Assembly (NCBI GenBank): GCA_030562195.1
Contig: CM060202.1
Span: 31,672,599-31,736,598, forward strand
From: Nipponacmea schrenckii
Taxonomy: Eukaryota > Mollusca > Gastropoda > Lottiidae
Direction of reading: 5' to 3'
DNA length: 64,000 nucleotides
Shown piece by piece: positions 23,128 to 37,500 of the stretch. Positions within the stretch are counted from its first letter, which is position 1. Each line of letters begins with the position of its first letter. Position numbers and translations under genes: made by a program. The notes beneath the pieces are model-generated. The model was not told the origin of the DNA, searched no databases, and worked only from the letters and a program-made list of their open reading frames with translations.

Positions 23128-26100
23128 TAGATGAGAATGGTTAATAATTCCTTTTCAGTAAGATGTAAAATCTATCATTGTTTAACAAACACCAAGTATA
23201 AAATCCGACCCAGAAGTAAGAAATAAAGATTGAATGATATCGTGTGATTAAGAGGGTCCACAGGGTAATTAAAGGTATGATGTAATATAATGATGAGATA
23301 AGTCTATATTATATAATTAATTATAATTACTCTATTTAATATATCTAACTTATATTAAAGGGATAGTTTCTCTTTATTTTATTTTTGATACAAGTGATAA
23401 CGTCATAAAACAAATGGTGTAAGACCAACCTGTTACAGTCAGTATATATCGTGAAGTGTATATTGTTGACATGGAAAGATTATGATTGAGATTGTTACAT
23501 AATTAATGATAAACTGAGTAAATTGTATCTACAATCTCTAAGTATGATTTGTTCATTGGAAAGAACGAGAGGGATTATTTATTAAAATAACTAAATCAAG
23601 TCTAAAAAACCTGGACTATTACAATAAAATACTTATTTTTACACTCTTATCGTGTTGATGTCAAATTTCTAAAGTTGGTATGAAACGGTTGATTTAAAAC
23701 TATTAAAATTTTAACATCTTTTTATCAACTTGTCATCGTCAGTGTCAAACTTTTACCTTTCTATTTTAAGAAATAATCAGTGGGTAAAAAGATATCATAT
23801 TGCCCACTGCCTGGCATTGCTTAAACTAAAACTAGATAGGAGGATATAAAATCTGCTTTACGTATAAAATCAAGCCAAACACATGTTCATCACTTCATCA
23901 TTTTTACGCCCAGGATTCGAGGATATATTGACCTGACCCTCAGTCCAATATTGCTGTCCAGCCACAATTGCTTGTAAACAGACTAGAAGATGCATTACGT
24001 CTATTAAAACTTGGTAGAGTGTTTATTATCGCAGGGAAACAACCATGGGTAAACTGGTAATAGCTAGGGTGTAAGGATATCTTTAATTGTGGACAACTAA
24101 CGAACTAGTTAACAAGATGTATGACATGTTAATATCTTTAATATCATTTTTTCGAGTTAAAAACAAGGTTTAAAAGGTAACAGGTTAAAATTTAAATTTA
24201 ATTTATTTTTATTAATTTATTTAATTTTCACATCAAATCTTATCAACTTCAGCAAACTTTTGACTTTTCACTTTTCATAATTCAATTTATAATTAAATTT
24301 TCAAGTTGGTTTTTTTTTTTTATATTGTTGGAGTATTTGATAAAAGTTTTGAAGTATTTGTAACAAGGATATAGATTCTGTTATCTTTACAAACTTTCCT
24401 GAATTGATAATGACTTTCTATTTACATCCTTGTGTGAAGTGGACAATGAGGTAATTTTAAAACTAAAACCACTGATTGTGTAGAGAGAATCAAGTCGTCT
24501 TTATTTAAAACAATACTCAATTGTTATTTTATATTGGTCGGGAAATGACAAGTTTAATTCTAGATTTAAAAAACATTAAAGTAGAATTTATTTTATTGTT
24601 TTTATACAAATTTGACCTTTAGATATTTTAACATTAAACTTGGGCTGAATTAGACGATTCCTGATATCTAACATCTCTACAAAAATACTTACCAAGTTTT
24701 ATAGAAAAATTACAAATCATTGACTCAATAAAACACCAGCCAGCACTCTCTAATAGTCATAGTTATTTCAAAACACTTACTAAATATAACGTGTCCTATC
24801 AAATACTTCATAATACATTACTTAATAGAATACTGTCGGAACATTTAACCCTAGAATTGGCTTTGATTCACAATTATTTTAAAATCACTGAAAAAAATAC
24901 TTACCAATTAGACAATATACAAACTTCATAAAACAGTTAATACTGCCTGCCCCCCTTCATAACTCTTGAACAATACTTACAAATTTTACAAAAAATTCAC
25001 TAACCTTTGCATGAAGCACTTCATCCTGCATAAGTTACAGTCTTTGCTCAGAACATATCTGCAGTGTGAGATGCATGCAGCATACAGTAATATATGTGCT
25101 GTTGTTATCAATATACTTGTATATTATAACTATCTATTATAATACAGGAAACACACATCGTTAATATCCGTTATTATCATAGTCCAGATCACACCAGCTT
25201 GACTTCAATATTTCCACTTTCCCTTGTATTATTGAACTCAAATTGTCAAGTTTTCTCTCAGATTTACCATGTCATCATGTTTCTTATCTCTAGGTTAAAG
25301 TCGTTTATACCAGATTTTCACAAGTATAACAGTTACAAGAATTCTGTTTTAAACTAACAAATTGTTAGATTGTCCTGACATAGTTTAAATACACCCATAC
25401 CAATTGTCTATCCATGTAGAAAAGAGTTGGACGCATAATCCATAAAAATAACAGGAATCGTGTATCAGATATCACACCACATGAACTGATTATAGAAATT
25501 GTCCTTGACACATAGATACTCTAGTCAAACATGACTGGCATCAACAAATAACCAAATCCCTCCTTACACTAATATACTATAATTATTTACCAGATTATTT
25601 TAAATTACTGCCATAAAATCTGACACATTGTGACTTTAAATCTCAGATTTTAATGATGTAAAATTTAAAAGAAAAACTGTAGAAATAATCTTGTTGTGAC
25701 CATCTGGGAAAGTTTCAGTAAAAAACATTAAAATTTACACTCAGTGTTCATCCCTAATACCAAACCTGGTGTAAGAATATTAAAGATGGCTTCCCGTCTA
25801 TTAATGATGGTTGGCATGTATCAATTACTCAGATGGAATGGTCTTAAGATTGGCTGTATTTGCCAGTTGAGTTTGAGCAGAGCTATGAACAAACCAAGAA
25901 TCTAAATCTAGGATTGAAGAAAGTACTGGGAAACCCTCTTTAAAAGTTTTCTTTGTATCAGGAACACTAACAGCATCAAATAGCATCATTCATATTGTCT
26001 ATCAGCTGTACGTGTGTTATAATGTCACAATGAAAAAAATCCAAAGTGATGCAGTCAGTGCACGGCTAGTGAAAAATCAAAATCATTAAAATCATAGAGT

Positions 26101-26140
26101 TTTTTTATGAACAGAGATCACTTCCTATAAATAAAATCAT
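23128..26140. other. gene-poor AT-rich stretch
   Basis: No gene could be assembled. A plus-strand stretch at about 23940-24059 reads VQPQLLVNRLEDALRLLKLG and onward without a stop for about 42 codons and may be an exon. Several similar ACTTAC-flanked segments between 24690 and 25020 look like weakly repeated sequence rather than exons. Confidence 0.4.
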
Positions 26141-26269
26141 TCTGAATGACTGAATGAATGAATGACTGAATGAATGACTGAATGACTGAATGAATGAATG
26201 ACTGAATGAATGACTGAATGACTGAATGATGAATGAATGACTGAATGAATGAATGACTGAATGAATGAA
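26141..26269. repeat. GAATGACT simple repeat
   Basis: Mixed 4-bp and 8-bp units (GAAT, GACT) over about 130 bases. Confidence 0.95.
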
Positions 26270-26624
26270 GATCACCTCCTTGAAATTTAGAAGAACATTT
26301 ACCCTATATGATTATCCCAGGCAAGCCAACTTTAACCCAGAGATCATAAATAATATTTATAATATTTAGGTTCTAGTTTCATTTAAATCTAAAAATCTTG
26401 TTTCTAGCTTGAGAATAAAAGTTAAAACATGTTGGAATGTTCCTGGTATTTCAAGAATTATAAATATTATTTCTGTTTTAATCATAACCTCCAGTTTATA
26501 TCTAACACTTCATGTTATAACTGGGTTTGTTTTAATATTTTAACTCTATTTTAAATTTTTAAACTATAAACAACAATTCACAATCAAGTCCAACTGTAGA
26601 TCATATACTTACTGTTAGATTAAA

Positions 26625-26935
26625 ACGTTTATCACTAAAAATAATCACTAAAAATAATCACTAAAAATAATCACTAAAAATAATCACTAAAAATAATCAC
26701 TTAAAAATTAATCACTAAAAATATTAAAATCACTAAAATAATCACTAAAAATAATCACAAATTAAAAAAAATCATAAAATAATCACTAAAAATAATCACC
26801 AAAAAAATATCACTAAATATTATCACTAAAAATAATCACTAAAAATAATCACTTAAAACAATCACCAAAAAAATAATCACTAAAAATAATCACTTAAAAT
26901 AATCACTAAAAATGATAAAAAATAATCGCTAAAAT
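26625..26935. repeat. 13-bp AT-rich repeat
   Basis: About 23 copies of AATCACTAAAAAT; indels increase towards the centre, suggesting an older array or poor consensus. Confidence 0.9.
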
Positions 26936-27676
26936 TCACGTCAGACCTTTACCATCACGAATGTAATTTGATTATGTTTTTTCGGGATTTAAGACCATTT
27001 TTTAAATATACTTAAATAAACACGAAGCGAAATATTGATCTAATATAGTTCTATTACTTTCTTTCCTCTTGATATATACTTAAAATAATGACTTCAAATT
27101 GACTGGTTTGATTAAAATAAAACTGCCCCGAAATCAAAAGAATCCCAGTTCTTCTTAAACCTTGTTCATTGAACCAGGGTGAAGTGAATTAATTTATTTA
27201 TTTCAATGACTTGATTTGGGTCACAAGTTTTATTTTTACTTTACTGATGTCCAATTAATTCAGAAGATTTATTTTGATTATGGGAAATTGTTTAGGGGAT
27301 TTGTACTGACTCATTCTTCACACGTTCAATCGTCTTGGTGAAAATATATTTTCAAATTTCAAACTTTCAAAAATAAAATACAAATCTTTGTGCTGAAATT
27401 GATGAAAATTTACTGTAAGTAGCAGACGGACAGTTTTAGATTTACTAGAAGTCAGGTCCTAGCCTGATACAACAAGTTAATATTAGATTGAAACTGTTAT
27501 TTACCGTCTATAGGTGTCAGTATTAGTAAATTTAAACATCATATTACTGTTATTATAACAGGTATAACTAGTTTTATAGTTAGACTGGATATCATACAGG
27601 TGTTATAATAATACATTGTTAATCTGTTTATTACAGTCCAGGTACACACCTCACCAGGGACAGTATATTAACTTAC

Positions 27677-27706
27677 AGGTCCACTACCATTTACTTTATA
27701 CGACAT
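27677..27706 (-). CDS. possible first exon of an unidentified gene
   Basis: ATG and nine more codons (MSYKVNGSGP) end at a consensus donor (CCT|GTAAGT). It could be the first exon of a minus-strand gene that includes 21665-21716, but no connecting exons were found. Ten codons are weak evidence. Confidence 0.2.
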
Positions 27707-28092
27707 AATAACTTAAATATACTCTACCACTTACAACATAATATTTAACATAATAAAATCCTGATACTCGGTTGTTTGTGTGTATAGAAGATTATATCTA
27801 ATGTTTTATGATAAGGAAGTTATTCAACCTATTTTATCCACGAGTCTGACCCTTCAAATTGTGAATACTTTGCTGATCAAAACAGATCTTACTCTATTTA
27901 GTGATAATGGGGAAGAGTTTAAAACGCATTGCACAATAGTGTTTCAATAGAAACAGAAATATTAAACCTATTCATATCGACATGTAATTATACCCACTGT
28001 AATTATTACAAACCCACAAACCAATACCTTTCAGTAATATTTTCGTTATTGGGACATTCAGTGTAGTTTTCCTATACTTAGAAGATAAACAC

Positions 28093-28215
28093 TTTCTGTT
28101 TTAGATTTAGAGGGGGTTTATTCGATATTTAACCATGCTTGAATCATTAGTCTCTAATGGTATATTCAAGCATGGTTAAATATCGAATAAACCCCCTCTA
28201 AATCTAAAACAGAAA
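28093..28215. repeat. perfect 52-bp inverted repeat
   Basis: Arms 28093-28144 and 28164-28215 are perfect reverse complements, separated by 19 bases that contain a further 6-bp stem (CATTAG/CTAATG). Transcribed in either direction it would form a long perfect hairpin. It may be a foldback transposon, a MITE core or an inverted duplication. Confidence 0.95.
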
Positions 28216-31200
28216 ACGGAAGACCCCAATTTTTATTTTTATTAATAATTAACAGGGATTTGTAATAGTTCGCTGAAAGTTTAAAACGCCAAACAAAAAC
28301 TGATGGTTTAAATGAATTAAAGACATCCTTTTTATCAAACATTAACAAAATTTTTTTTAGTTCGTGGAAATTAATACCAAATTCGACTGATGTCAAACTA
28401 TTAAACCCCATTATCCTGGACAATAGAAATCAGTTTTTTTATTGATGTTTTTTTAAAGATTGGGGTTCCAAACCCTTCGAACGGTGTAAATAAACAAACA
28501 TTGGTTCCCCCGGGAAAAAAATTTAAAATTTTATATATTGATTATTTTAGCATAAAAATATTTAGTAAAAATACATACCTGTTATTCCAAGGTGGACTTT
28601 TGTCTTACATTGTCAGTATGATTATATATATATTTACAGTAGGTAGAGAATAGTTGGATGTAAAACTCCATGTCAAGTACTGTGTATATTATAATGGAGT
28701 ATAATCAGTCGGGAGTCAGTTATTGTACTCACTGGACGTCAACTATCTATAATTATCTCTATTATATTATTACTATACAGGTTTATCAGGGTACATATAT
28801 AACCGTTGTGCAGCGGGGGGGGGGGGGTTGATTGTAGTCTGACAAAAGGAGTCGTGGGGGTGAAATCAGACAGAGCAACATACAAAATCCCTGATGTTCT
28901 GGGAGGGCAACGAGGGGCTAAAAGTCTCCTACCTCTGACAATCACAACCAACTCGTCCTCTCGGTGATTTGAACATCTCAAACATTATAAAAACTGGTGT
29001 GTTTATATCTATACTTAACCTATAACCCTGGAACTCAAACCCTACATTCAGACGAATGTATAATGTATATCGGAGGATACAGATTCGGTTCTAGTCGAAG
29101 ACAAGTAACTTATTGATGGTCTTAATTTAATAGATTAACTAATTGTCTCTTTTCTTGTATATCTTACTTATCGCTGGCAGAATCTTCCGGGTATCGTGTA
29201 GGGTAGGAGACCTTCTAAACATCGTAAACATACCCCGACCACCCGGGGGTTTCTGTTAAACTAATGTTAGAAGATAAGGCTAATGTCCCAGTCGATGAAT
29301 CATACCAACTAAATGTAGACTGTAAATGTAATTGACATATTTGACTGTATATCTCTGTCTGGTGGCATATTAATATTTTACCAGTTATTTTACTGTGATA
29401 AAACGTTCGGCTATTAAAACCACCCAATGACAGTCCTGACTGAATCATTTAAGATAATTTATTTAATTATATATCATTAAATTATAATAATCATTAGTGA
29501 TAAGATATTAAACAAAAACATTAAAATTTTATTTATATTCAAATAGCAGTTTCACAATTACTCATCACTACGAAAGCTTTAAGTTCATTAATATTATGTA
29601 TTTCAAGGGATAAATTCGCCAGTTTTATGGGTTGATGGGTTTATGGGTTTTAATGTATACAAAAAAAAATTCTCAATTCTTTCATTAACTTTCAAACCCG
29701 GCTGGATAATTGTGGACACATGTTTTTGATGGATCAGCCGGTAAACTGTAGCCATTATTACTGATTAGGTCAGCTGAGTAATTCCTGTTTCTGAGACTAA
29801 AGTATACACAGATTAGGAGCATTTCATAGGCTGGGAGATAACTCTTTTTAAGTTTTGTTGTAAAACAGACGACAGTAATTTTCTTCCTTCATTCGATTAC
29901 TTGTGTTAAAATTTCTACCAAATTTGTTTTTCGAATCGGGGTTAATTAAGGGTTTGTGTAATTTAAAACTATATTTACAATTAAAAAAACTGAATGAATA
30001 TATCCACCTAACTTTTCTTACAGTTAGAACTGATCTAATAATTCCTCTGAGTTGTTTGAACCGACTATTGGCCCTGGAATAATTCTTTACAAAAATGTAC
30101 ATCAGGGGAGGTAATTCTATTTAAATATTTCCATATTTCACAGTTATCCACATCCTGAATTAAAATCTGGTATCAGGTTCTGTAACAATTCAACAGAAAG
30201 GTATCTTAGAAGATCAAACTGTGATTTACATAGCGTTAATAGAGCTTGTCTTTTGCTGCTGACACGCGTTTCTGATACACAATCCTCATCAGGACATCTT
30301 TATTGCAGATTAACTGTTGAAAACTGAATTGTAGACGTATGACCATAATATTTAGCCCTGCAGCTGGTTTTCGTCGAATTTTTCACAATGGCGATAATTA
30401 CATAACGAGATGCTTGCAAAAAACTGGTGTCAAATATGTTGGACGTAAAATTCCATCATTTCATTTTAAATCTGGGTGCAGGTAAAAAATGGTGACGATT
30501 GATGTACACTGTAAATACTAAATGTCAACAAATACATCGTGCAGTCGGTATTACAGTTAACATTTATCTTGTGACTGGTAAAATACTTCACAAATATTCA
30601 ACTTCTTACAGATTTATATCATTTACATAGGATGGTAGTGTAATTTGTTGAAACGTCGTGTTTAATAGTATATCATATTATATCATATTATGATGATGGT
30701 AGTGTAAATTGTTGAAACGTCGTGTTCAAAAGTATCCAGGAAACTACATGTACAATATGAAGTTAGCAGTGTAAATTGTAATAAACGTTGTTACTCTGGT
30801 GATGCTAATGTAAATTGTAGAAACGTTGTGTCAGTGCTGTAGAACTGCACTGTCAAATCATTGACTCTGAGATGGTGATTAAGTCAGATAATAAAAAATT
30901 AGATTGAGATATTTGGGTTGATTTTATTCTGGAGTAAACATCAAATATATATTACGGACCGTCACCAATAAAATATATTATATTCCCAGTCAAAACTAGT
31001 TTTTATTTTTTGGATTTTGAAACATTTACAGGAGTGTTTTTACGGAATGTTATAGTGTTATTGTGTAAAATATTTTCAATTATGGATGAAAAAATAGTTA
31101 CAAATATTGCAAGAACCATATTTGGGAAGATTCCGATTTTCTAGATCCAAACCATTTAAGCGTTTTATATACCGACCTAGAGTTCGAGATAGTCTATGAC

Positions 31201-31365
31201 CAACTCTTCCAGTGATTTTATCTGATTGCGAGAGACCCGGACTATATAATTAGTAAAAAACGGAGAAAGATTTGGGTCTGTTTTTAAATAAATAATAGCG
31301 AGTTAGTTGATGATGTTTATCATTTACCACTAGATCATCGTCATTCTAACAGATTTTACTCGGAT
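28216..31365. other. gene-poor stretch upstream of the discoidin gene
   Basis: No convincing exon is seen. Minus-strand open frames near 28166-28423 and 29848-30102 lack family motifs and good codon signal. A run of about 14 G lies at 28807. Weak fourfold repeats occur near 30640-30840. Confidence 0.4.
30640..30840. repeat. imperfect ~60-bp tandem repeat
   Basis: Three to four diverged copies containing GATGGTAGTGTAAATTGTTG and GAAACGTCGTGT. Confidence 0.6.
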
Positions 31366-31373
31366 GTCACCAC

Positions 31374-31488
31374 TGTTACCGTTATACCAACCATAGTCAG
31401 TCGCCAGACCTTGTTACCGTTATACCAACCATAGTCAGTCGCAAGACCTTGTTACTGTTATACCAACCATAGTCAGTCGCCAGACCAC
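31374..31488 (+). repeat. 38-bp triplicate just upstream of a start codon
   Basis: Three copies of a 38-bp unit (GTTATACCAACCATAGTCAG then TCGCCAGACCTTG) end about 50 bases before the ATG of the secreted discoidin protein. They lie in its 5' UTR or core promoter and may hold repeated regulatory sites; no known binding motif was recognised. Confidence 0.8.
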
Positions 31489-31536
31489 CAACTTATCGTT
31501 CTTAAAGACCTCTACAATCAATCTATTATAATCAAG

Positions 31537-34500
31537 ATGATATGGAAAATAATTGTTTTCTATACAGGTAAGTCTGACGTTCTGTCTGTTGTAATTTTAC
31601 TTTGTTTAGATTATTATAATTAATTATCTTGGATAACTGGAGCTCTGTGATATCTAATAATATCTAGACACTAATCGGTGGCCTCAAAACATCTCATCGA
31701 ACTGATCGACTTCTATAAATCAGATCTTCTTCATGTTCGCCAGTTCCTACTGCACAGATAGATTTTTATATCAGAATTACTATTAGAAGGTAGCGACTAT
31801 GGTCGATTAGGTCAGGTAAATGGCCAGATGCCCCACAACCTGTTGTCGGTCGATACGCCCAATTTCATAAAAAGGTCTGGAGAAAGAATAGATCTTATAT
31901 CTCTTTAATTTAAGCAATCGCTTGATAAAGATTCCTGCATGTGAATTGAAACGTTGCCTAAATTAAAGAGAAGTAGTATATCCATAATATCTAGTGTTCT
32001 TTATAATATTTCATGTACTTCTTAATGTCATTTAAAGATTATAGAATAGATCTTGTTTGCGATATTCCTGTGAATCATCCAGTGATTATTAGTCTAGGGG
32101 CCAGAGGAGTATCCATAGCGACTCACAACACAACAAACATTTCATATGTCAATGATAAGAAACTTGGGGCCCAAATCTATCCAACTCTATATCATCCACG
32201 TTACCTTATTTTCCTCTCTAAGAATGGGCCAGCAGGGGACAAAAAATAATTTGGAATGACTAATTGAAAATGTAAATTTAAAAATTTTTAAAAAGATTTA
32301 ATTATAGCGAACTAGAACAGTTTTGAAACATGTTTGTTGAGAATGTTGTCTGATTTGAATAACATACAGGAAGTCGCGACAAATAGAAATATGAACTCAA
32401 AATAAAGTGCGTCGCGCGCCTGAAATGTAATTATTTTCATATTGATATAGGGATTTAGTGGTATTTAAACATTTATTTTGCGGAATTAGTTATCCATACA
32501 GTAGAAATCCTTCAAAAACGTCGACAGCACTGTCATATTTAACTGTCAATTTGTATCGAGTTTAAAGTTGTGTTTCTCTTCTTTCTGTTAGTTTTATCTA
32601 TCCAGACTGCAGTTGTTTAGGGATTTGTTTTAGAGTGGGCCATTTAAAATATAGATTTGATATCGTCCATACCAATCTAAGTAAAATAACATTTCAATTT
32701 TTTGATACAATAAGGAATTGTGGGATAGTGAAACCGAATGAAGCTGTCATATTGCGATATCCACTAATTCCTTATTGTATCAAACATGGTTTTACACGAG
32801 ACGGTTTGATTTGTTATAAATACTACCACGGAACTGACCTTTAGAAGGAACCTATTCAGATTTGTATGAAGATATACCAGAATATAAAATAGAAATCTTA
32901 TCTTATTCAAATATCACACATACAAACTTTCTCCAGATATAATATACGTCTACGTGAATATTTCCCACTAAAATAATGTTTTAGTTTTAGTCATCGATGA
33001 ACCTCAGATTTGACACTGTAATATTTATTTTCAACTTCTACTTTAAGTTTCTCACCTATTCGTTACTAATTACGAAACGGTGTTAATTATTCCGATACCC
33101 AGACTATATCTCGTTAGTAATTAACAACTACTTGTGACATCTGGTCACATCTAACCCTAGTAATCAACCTAATCTTATTTAGAAAGTAACTCGATGCATA
33201 TAACAAAATATTCTTGTAAACTTCTTAATTTCTCGTAGAATGTATACACTGTATAGCCTATATATATTATTATTGTTTTCGCTTTTCTTCTTGTATATAA
33301 TATATAAATAGTTTTTCTTGTTGTATACAAGGTGTAAGACAGGGTTCAGTGCTTTAACCTATCTTATTCTTGTTGGTGGCTAATGTACTGAGACACCTTT
33401 ATATAATATTAACACCCCAGCAAATATTCCTTATTGCTACTCATGTCTTTATTTATCCACACGTTGATAATCTACACACCAGAGAGATCTAAGACAAGGT
33501 TCAATGCTTTTAACTCTCTTATTGTTGTTAGTGGTTACAAATTCTATTAAAAATAATCAAACTATTCTATAAACTAATAGTTCATTATATTCTCATTGTC
33601 GGTCTTTTTTTTCTAGAAACTATTTTTTATCATTTAGTTTTAAGAATAAAAGTACAAAATTCTATTTTATTTTTCAAATCACTTTCAGTTGACTATGATC
33701 TTCATGGTTTCTGTAATTCTGTAAATGGTGTAAAATTGTGTAAATTCGACCGATTTGGGGGTCGTGGGTGTAAAGTAACGAATCAACATTTAGATCTCAT
33801 GAGACTTGTCGTCTAATCTCGTGTGTGTATTGAGCGATTCACACAAATTCACCGAGTTTTCAGTCTTTTTAAAAAACAGTTTGATTTGGGTTGAATGATT
33901 TCTAACAAAAGAAAAAAATACAAAACCTTTCAAACTAGAATGTTGTTCGTTTTAATTGAGATTCTTATAACTTTTTAAAAAGAAATTTTCAAAATACGTT
34001 TTTGATTGATACGACATGACTTGTTCTGTAGTATATTAACTGAACACTACGAAATGATTCTTTATCTGAACAAAGAGATGGTTTAACAATTATAAATACA
34101 ATCATCGATAAACATTCTCAATGATGATAAGAAATGAAAGTGAAATAAATGGAGTTTTACGTCCAACTAAAGACGGTCTATTTCATGCAATTTACGTTGA
34201 GGGATACTTTGCCAGGGCAATAGCAATAGCTCACCCGTGTTTCGATTTCAAACTTAAAAATATCTTTAAAGTAGAATGATGATACCAGTACTTATATATA
34301 AACAATTGTTAGATGATGATCGATTTATTTATTTATCTGTGTCTTGAAATGTAATTTATATTTATATATAAACAATTGTTAGATGATGATCGATTTATCT
34401 GTGTCTTGAAATGTAATTTATATTTATATATAAACAATTGTTAGATGATGATCGATTTATCTGTGTCTTGAAATGTAATTTATGTTTATATTTTATATTT

Positions 34501-37500
34501 ATTTTATGTTTCAGTTTTACTGTCTAGAGTCTCTACAGGTAAACTTTTATTATAAAAACAAAGATTTCAGAAAGTTTCCATATTTACTATACAGTTCATT
34601 GGTTCAATAATAAAACTATTAATTTTTTTTAAAATCCCCCTAAATATCAAAAAATGTGCACTCCCTTGTGTCGAGCTAAAAAAAAAAAACAAACATTCAC
34701 AGAATGGCATCAAATTTAAAAAGAATTCCCCGACACACATACATGTAATCAAATAATTGATTTCTGATAATTGATTTTCTATTTGTATTCAGAATATTGT
34801 GAGGAATCTTTATCTCAATATTTACCGGACAGCGCCTACTCGTCCTCGTCGTCATACACCAGTATCCGAGATGGTTTACAGTATGGTGCTAGTAGAGGCA
34901 AGATGCTGGATGATAAACCAGGATCCTGGATAGCCGAGACAGTCGACAATAATCAATTCATCCAGGTTATAAGCTTTATTTTATTGGCTGTAATATTTGC
35001 CCCCTCCCCCTCCCTTGAAAATTGTGTTTTTTCATAAAAGAAAATTAATAATATAGGATTTCTTGTAATTTGACCGATTTCTTATCCAGTCTTTAGCTGT
35101 TATTTTGATAATGGATCCAGGTAGTCGGAATGTAAGATAGAATACGATACCGGTGTGGAATATATTCTAACAAGTCAATTTTAGTCCCTTTCTGACATTA
35201 CAATGTTTTATATATTTAGATTGATCTACTGCGAGTCAGTTTGGTAACAGAAATTGTAACAAAAGGTAGAAATATTGATGTCTATACCGGATGTTGTCAA
35301 CAATACGTCACAAGTTATTTTGTAGAGTATAGTACTAATAATAAAACTTGGACACAGACCACTACTTCTTCTAATATCAATGTAAGTGACCAAGGTTTGG
35401 TATAGGTATTGATGTAGGGTGTCATGGGCCATATCAAAAGATAATTTCAATTTATAAAGTAAAAATAATAGTCTTATTCTTCTCGGAACTCGGAATACGC
35501 CTTTTAATTTGTCACAAAATCCCTGGGTTGGAGAGGACAGAGATTTGATTGGCCGGCGGTGTCATCAAAGGGATAAATGTTCGATAACGGCATGTTTAGA
35601 CTCTCGCTGAATTGGTTGAATTAATAGAAAATGGAAAGTTTGGTTTAATATTTTGAAAAGACTTGCTATCCCGTTATACTTTTGGACTGTTGAGTTATTT
35701 ACCACACTGTACCGTAAGTTATAAAAATTATCTTTCTAGTTGTTCAGTGGTAACACCAATACTGAGGACGCCGTGAAAAATAAACTGGGTTGTCCAGCTA
35801 TAGCCAGATATATTCGTATCTTACCCCAGACCTGGCACGGTCATATTGCCCTGAGGGTAGATATTAGAGGATGCTATATACAAACAGGTAGGGAGGATCT
35901 TTATATAAAAAATTAAACGTTGGTTTTATTAGCATATTATTTTTTGAAAGCAATTGATCACGTGATAAACTAAATACACCAATAATATGCGAATTCATTT
36001 ATATTAAAGATAACTGTATTACATGATCGTTTATAGTCATCTAAATATTTACTTTACCAGCTGATAGAGCTCTATTTCAGCTATCTGTATAGTCATCTAA
36101 ATATTTACTTTATCAGCTGAACTCAATTTCAGCTATCTGTATAGTCATCTAAATATTTACTTTATCAGCTGATAGAGCTCAATTTCAGCTATCTGTATAG
36201 TCATCTAAATATTTACTTTACCAGCTGATAGAGCTCAATTTCAGCTATCTGTATAGTCATCTAAATATTTACTTTACCAGCTCATAGAGCTCAATTTCAG
36301 CTATCTGTATAGTCATCTAAATATTTACTATACCAGCTGATAGAGCTCTATTTCAGCTATCTGTATAGTCATCTAAATATTTACTTTATCAGCTGATAGA
36401 GCTCAATTTCAGCTATCTGTATAGTCATCTAAATATTTACTTTACCAGCTGATAGAGCTCAATTTCAGCTATCTGTATAGTCATCTAAATATTTACTATA
36501 CCAGCTGATAGAGCTCTAATTTCAGCTAACTGCATAGTCATCTAAATATTTACTTTACCAGCTGATAGAGCTCAATTTCAGCTATCTGTATAATCATCTA
36601 AATATTTACTTTACCAGCTGATAGAGCTCAATTTCAGCTAACTGCATAGTCATCTAAATATTTACTTTACCAGCTGATAGAGCTCAATTTCAGCTATCTG
36701 TATAATCATCTAAATATTTACTTTACCAGCTGATAGAGCTCAATTTCAGCTATCTGTATAGTCATCTAAATATTTACTTACAGCTGATAGAGCTCAATTT
36801 CAGCTATCTGTATAGTCATCTAAATATTTACTTTACCAGCTGATAGAGCTCAATTTCAGCTATCTGTATAATCATCTAAATATTTACTTTACCAGCTGAT
36901 AGAGCTCTATTTCAGCTATCTGTATAGTCATCTAAATATTTACTTTATCAGCTGATAGAGCTCAATTTCAGCTATCTGTATAATCATCTAAATATTTACT
37001 TTACCAGCTGATAGAGCTCAATTTCAGCTATCTGTATAGTCATCTAAATATTTACTTTATCAGCTGATAGAGCTCAATTTCAGCTATCTGTATAGTCATC
37101 TAAATATTTACTTTACCAGCTGATAGAGCTCAATTTCAGCTATCTGTATAGTCATCTAAATATTTACTTTACCAGCTGATAGAGCTCAATTTCAGCTACT
37201 GTATAGTCATCTAAATATTTACTTTACCAGCTGATAGAGCTCAATTTCAGCTATCTGTATAGTCATCTAAATATTTACTTTACCAGCTGATAGAGCTCAA
37301 TTTCAAGCTATCTGTATAGTCATCTTAATATTTACTTTACCAGCTGATAGAGCTCAATTTCAGCTATCTGTATAGTCATCTTAATATTTACTTTACCAGC
37401 TGATAGAGCTCAATTTCAGCTATCTGTATAGTCATCTAAATATTTACTTTACCAGCTGATAGAGCTCAATTTCAGCTACCTGTATAGTCATCTTAATACT

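Noticed and set aside
28739..28981. 80-codon minus-strand frame over a G-run
   Set aside because: It crosses a poly-G tract and has no coding signature.
32013..32249. 78-codon plus-strand frame in intron 1 of the discoidin gene
   Set aside because: No domain and no joinable splice sites; the discoidin exons are complete in phase without it.
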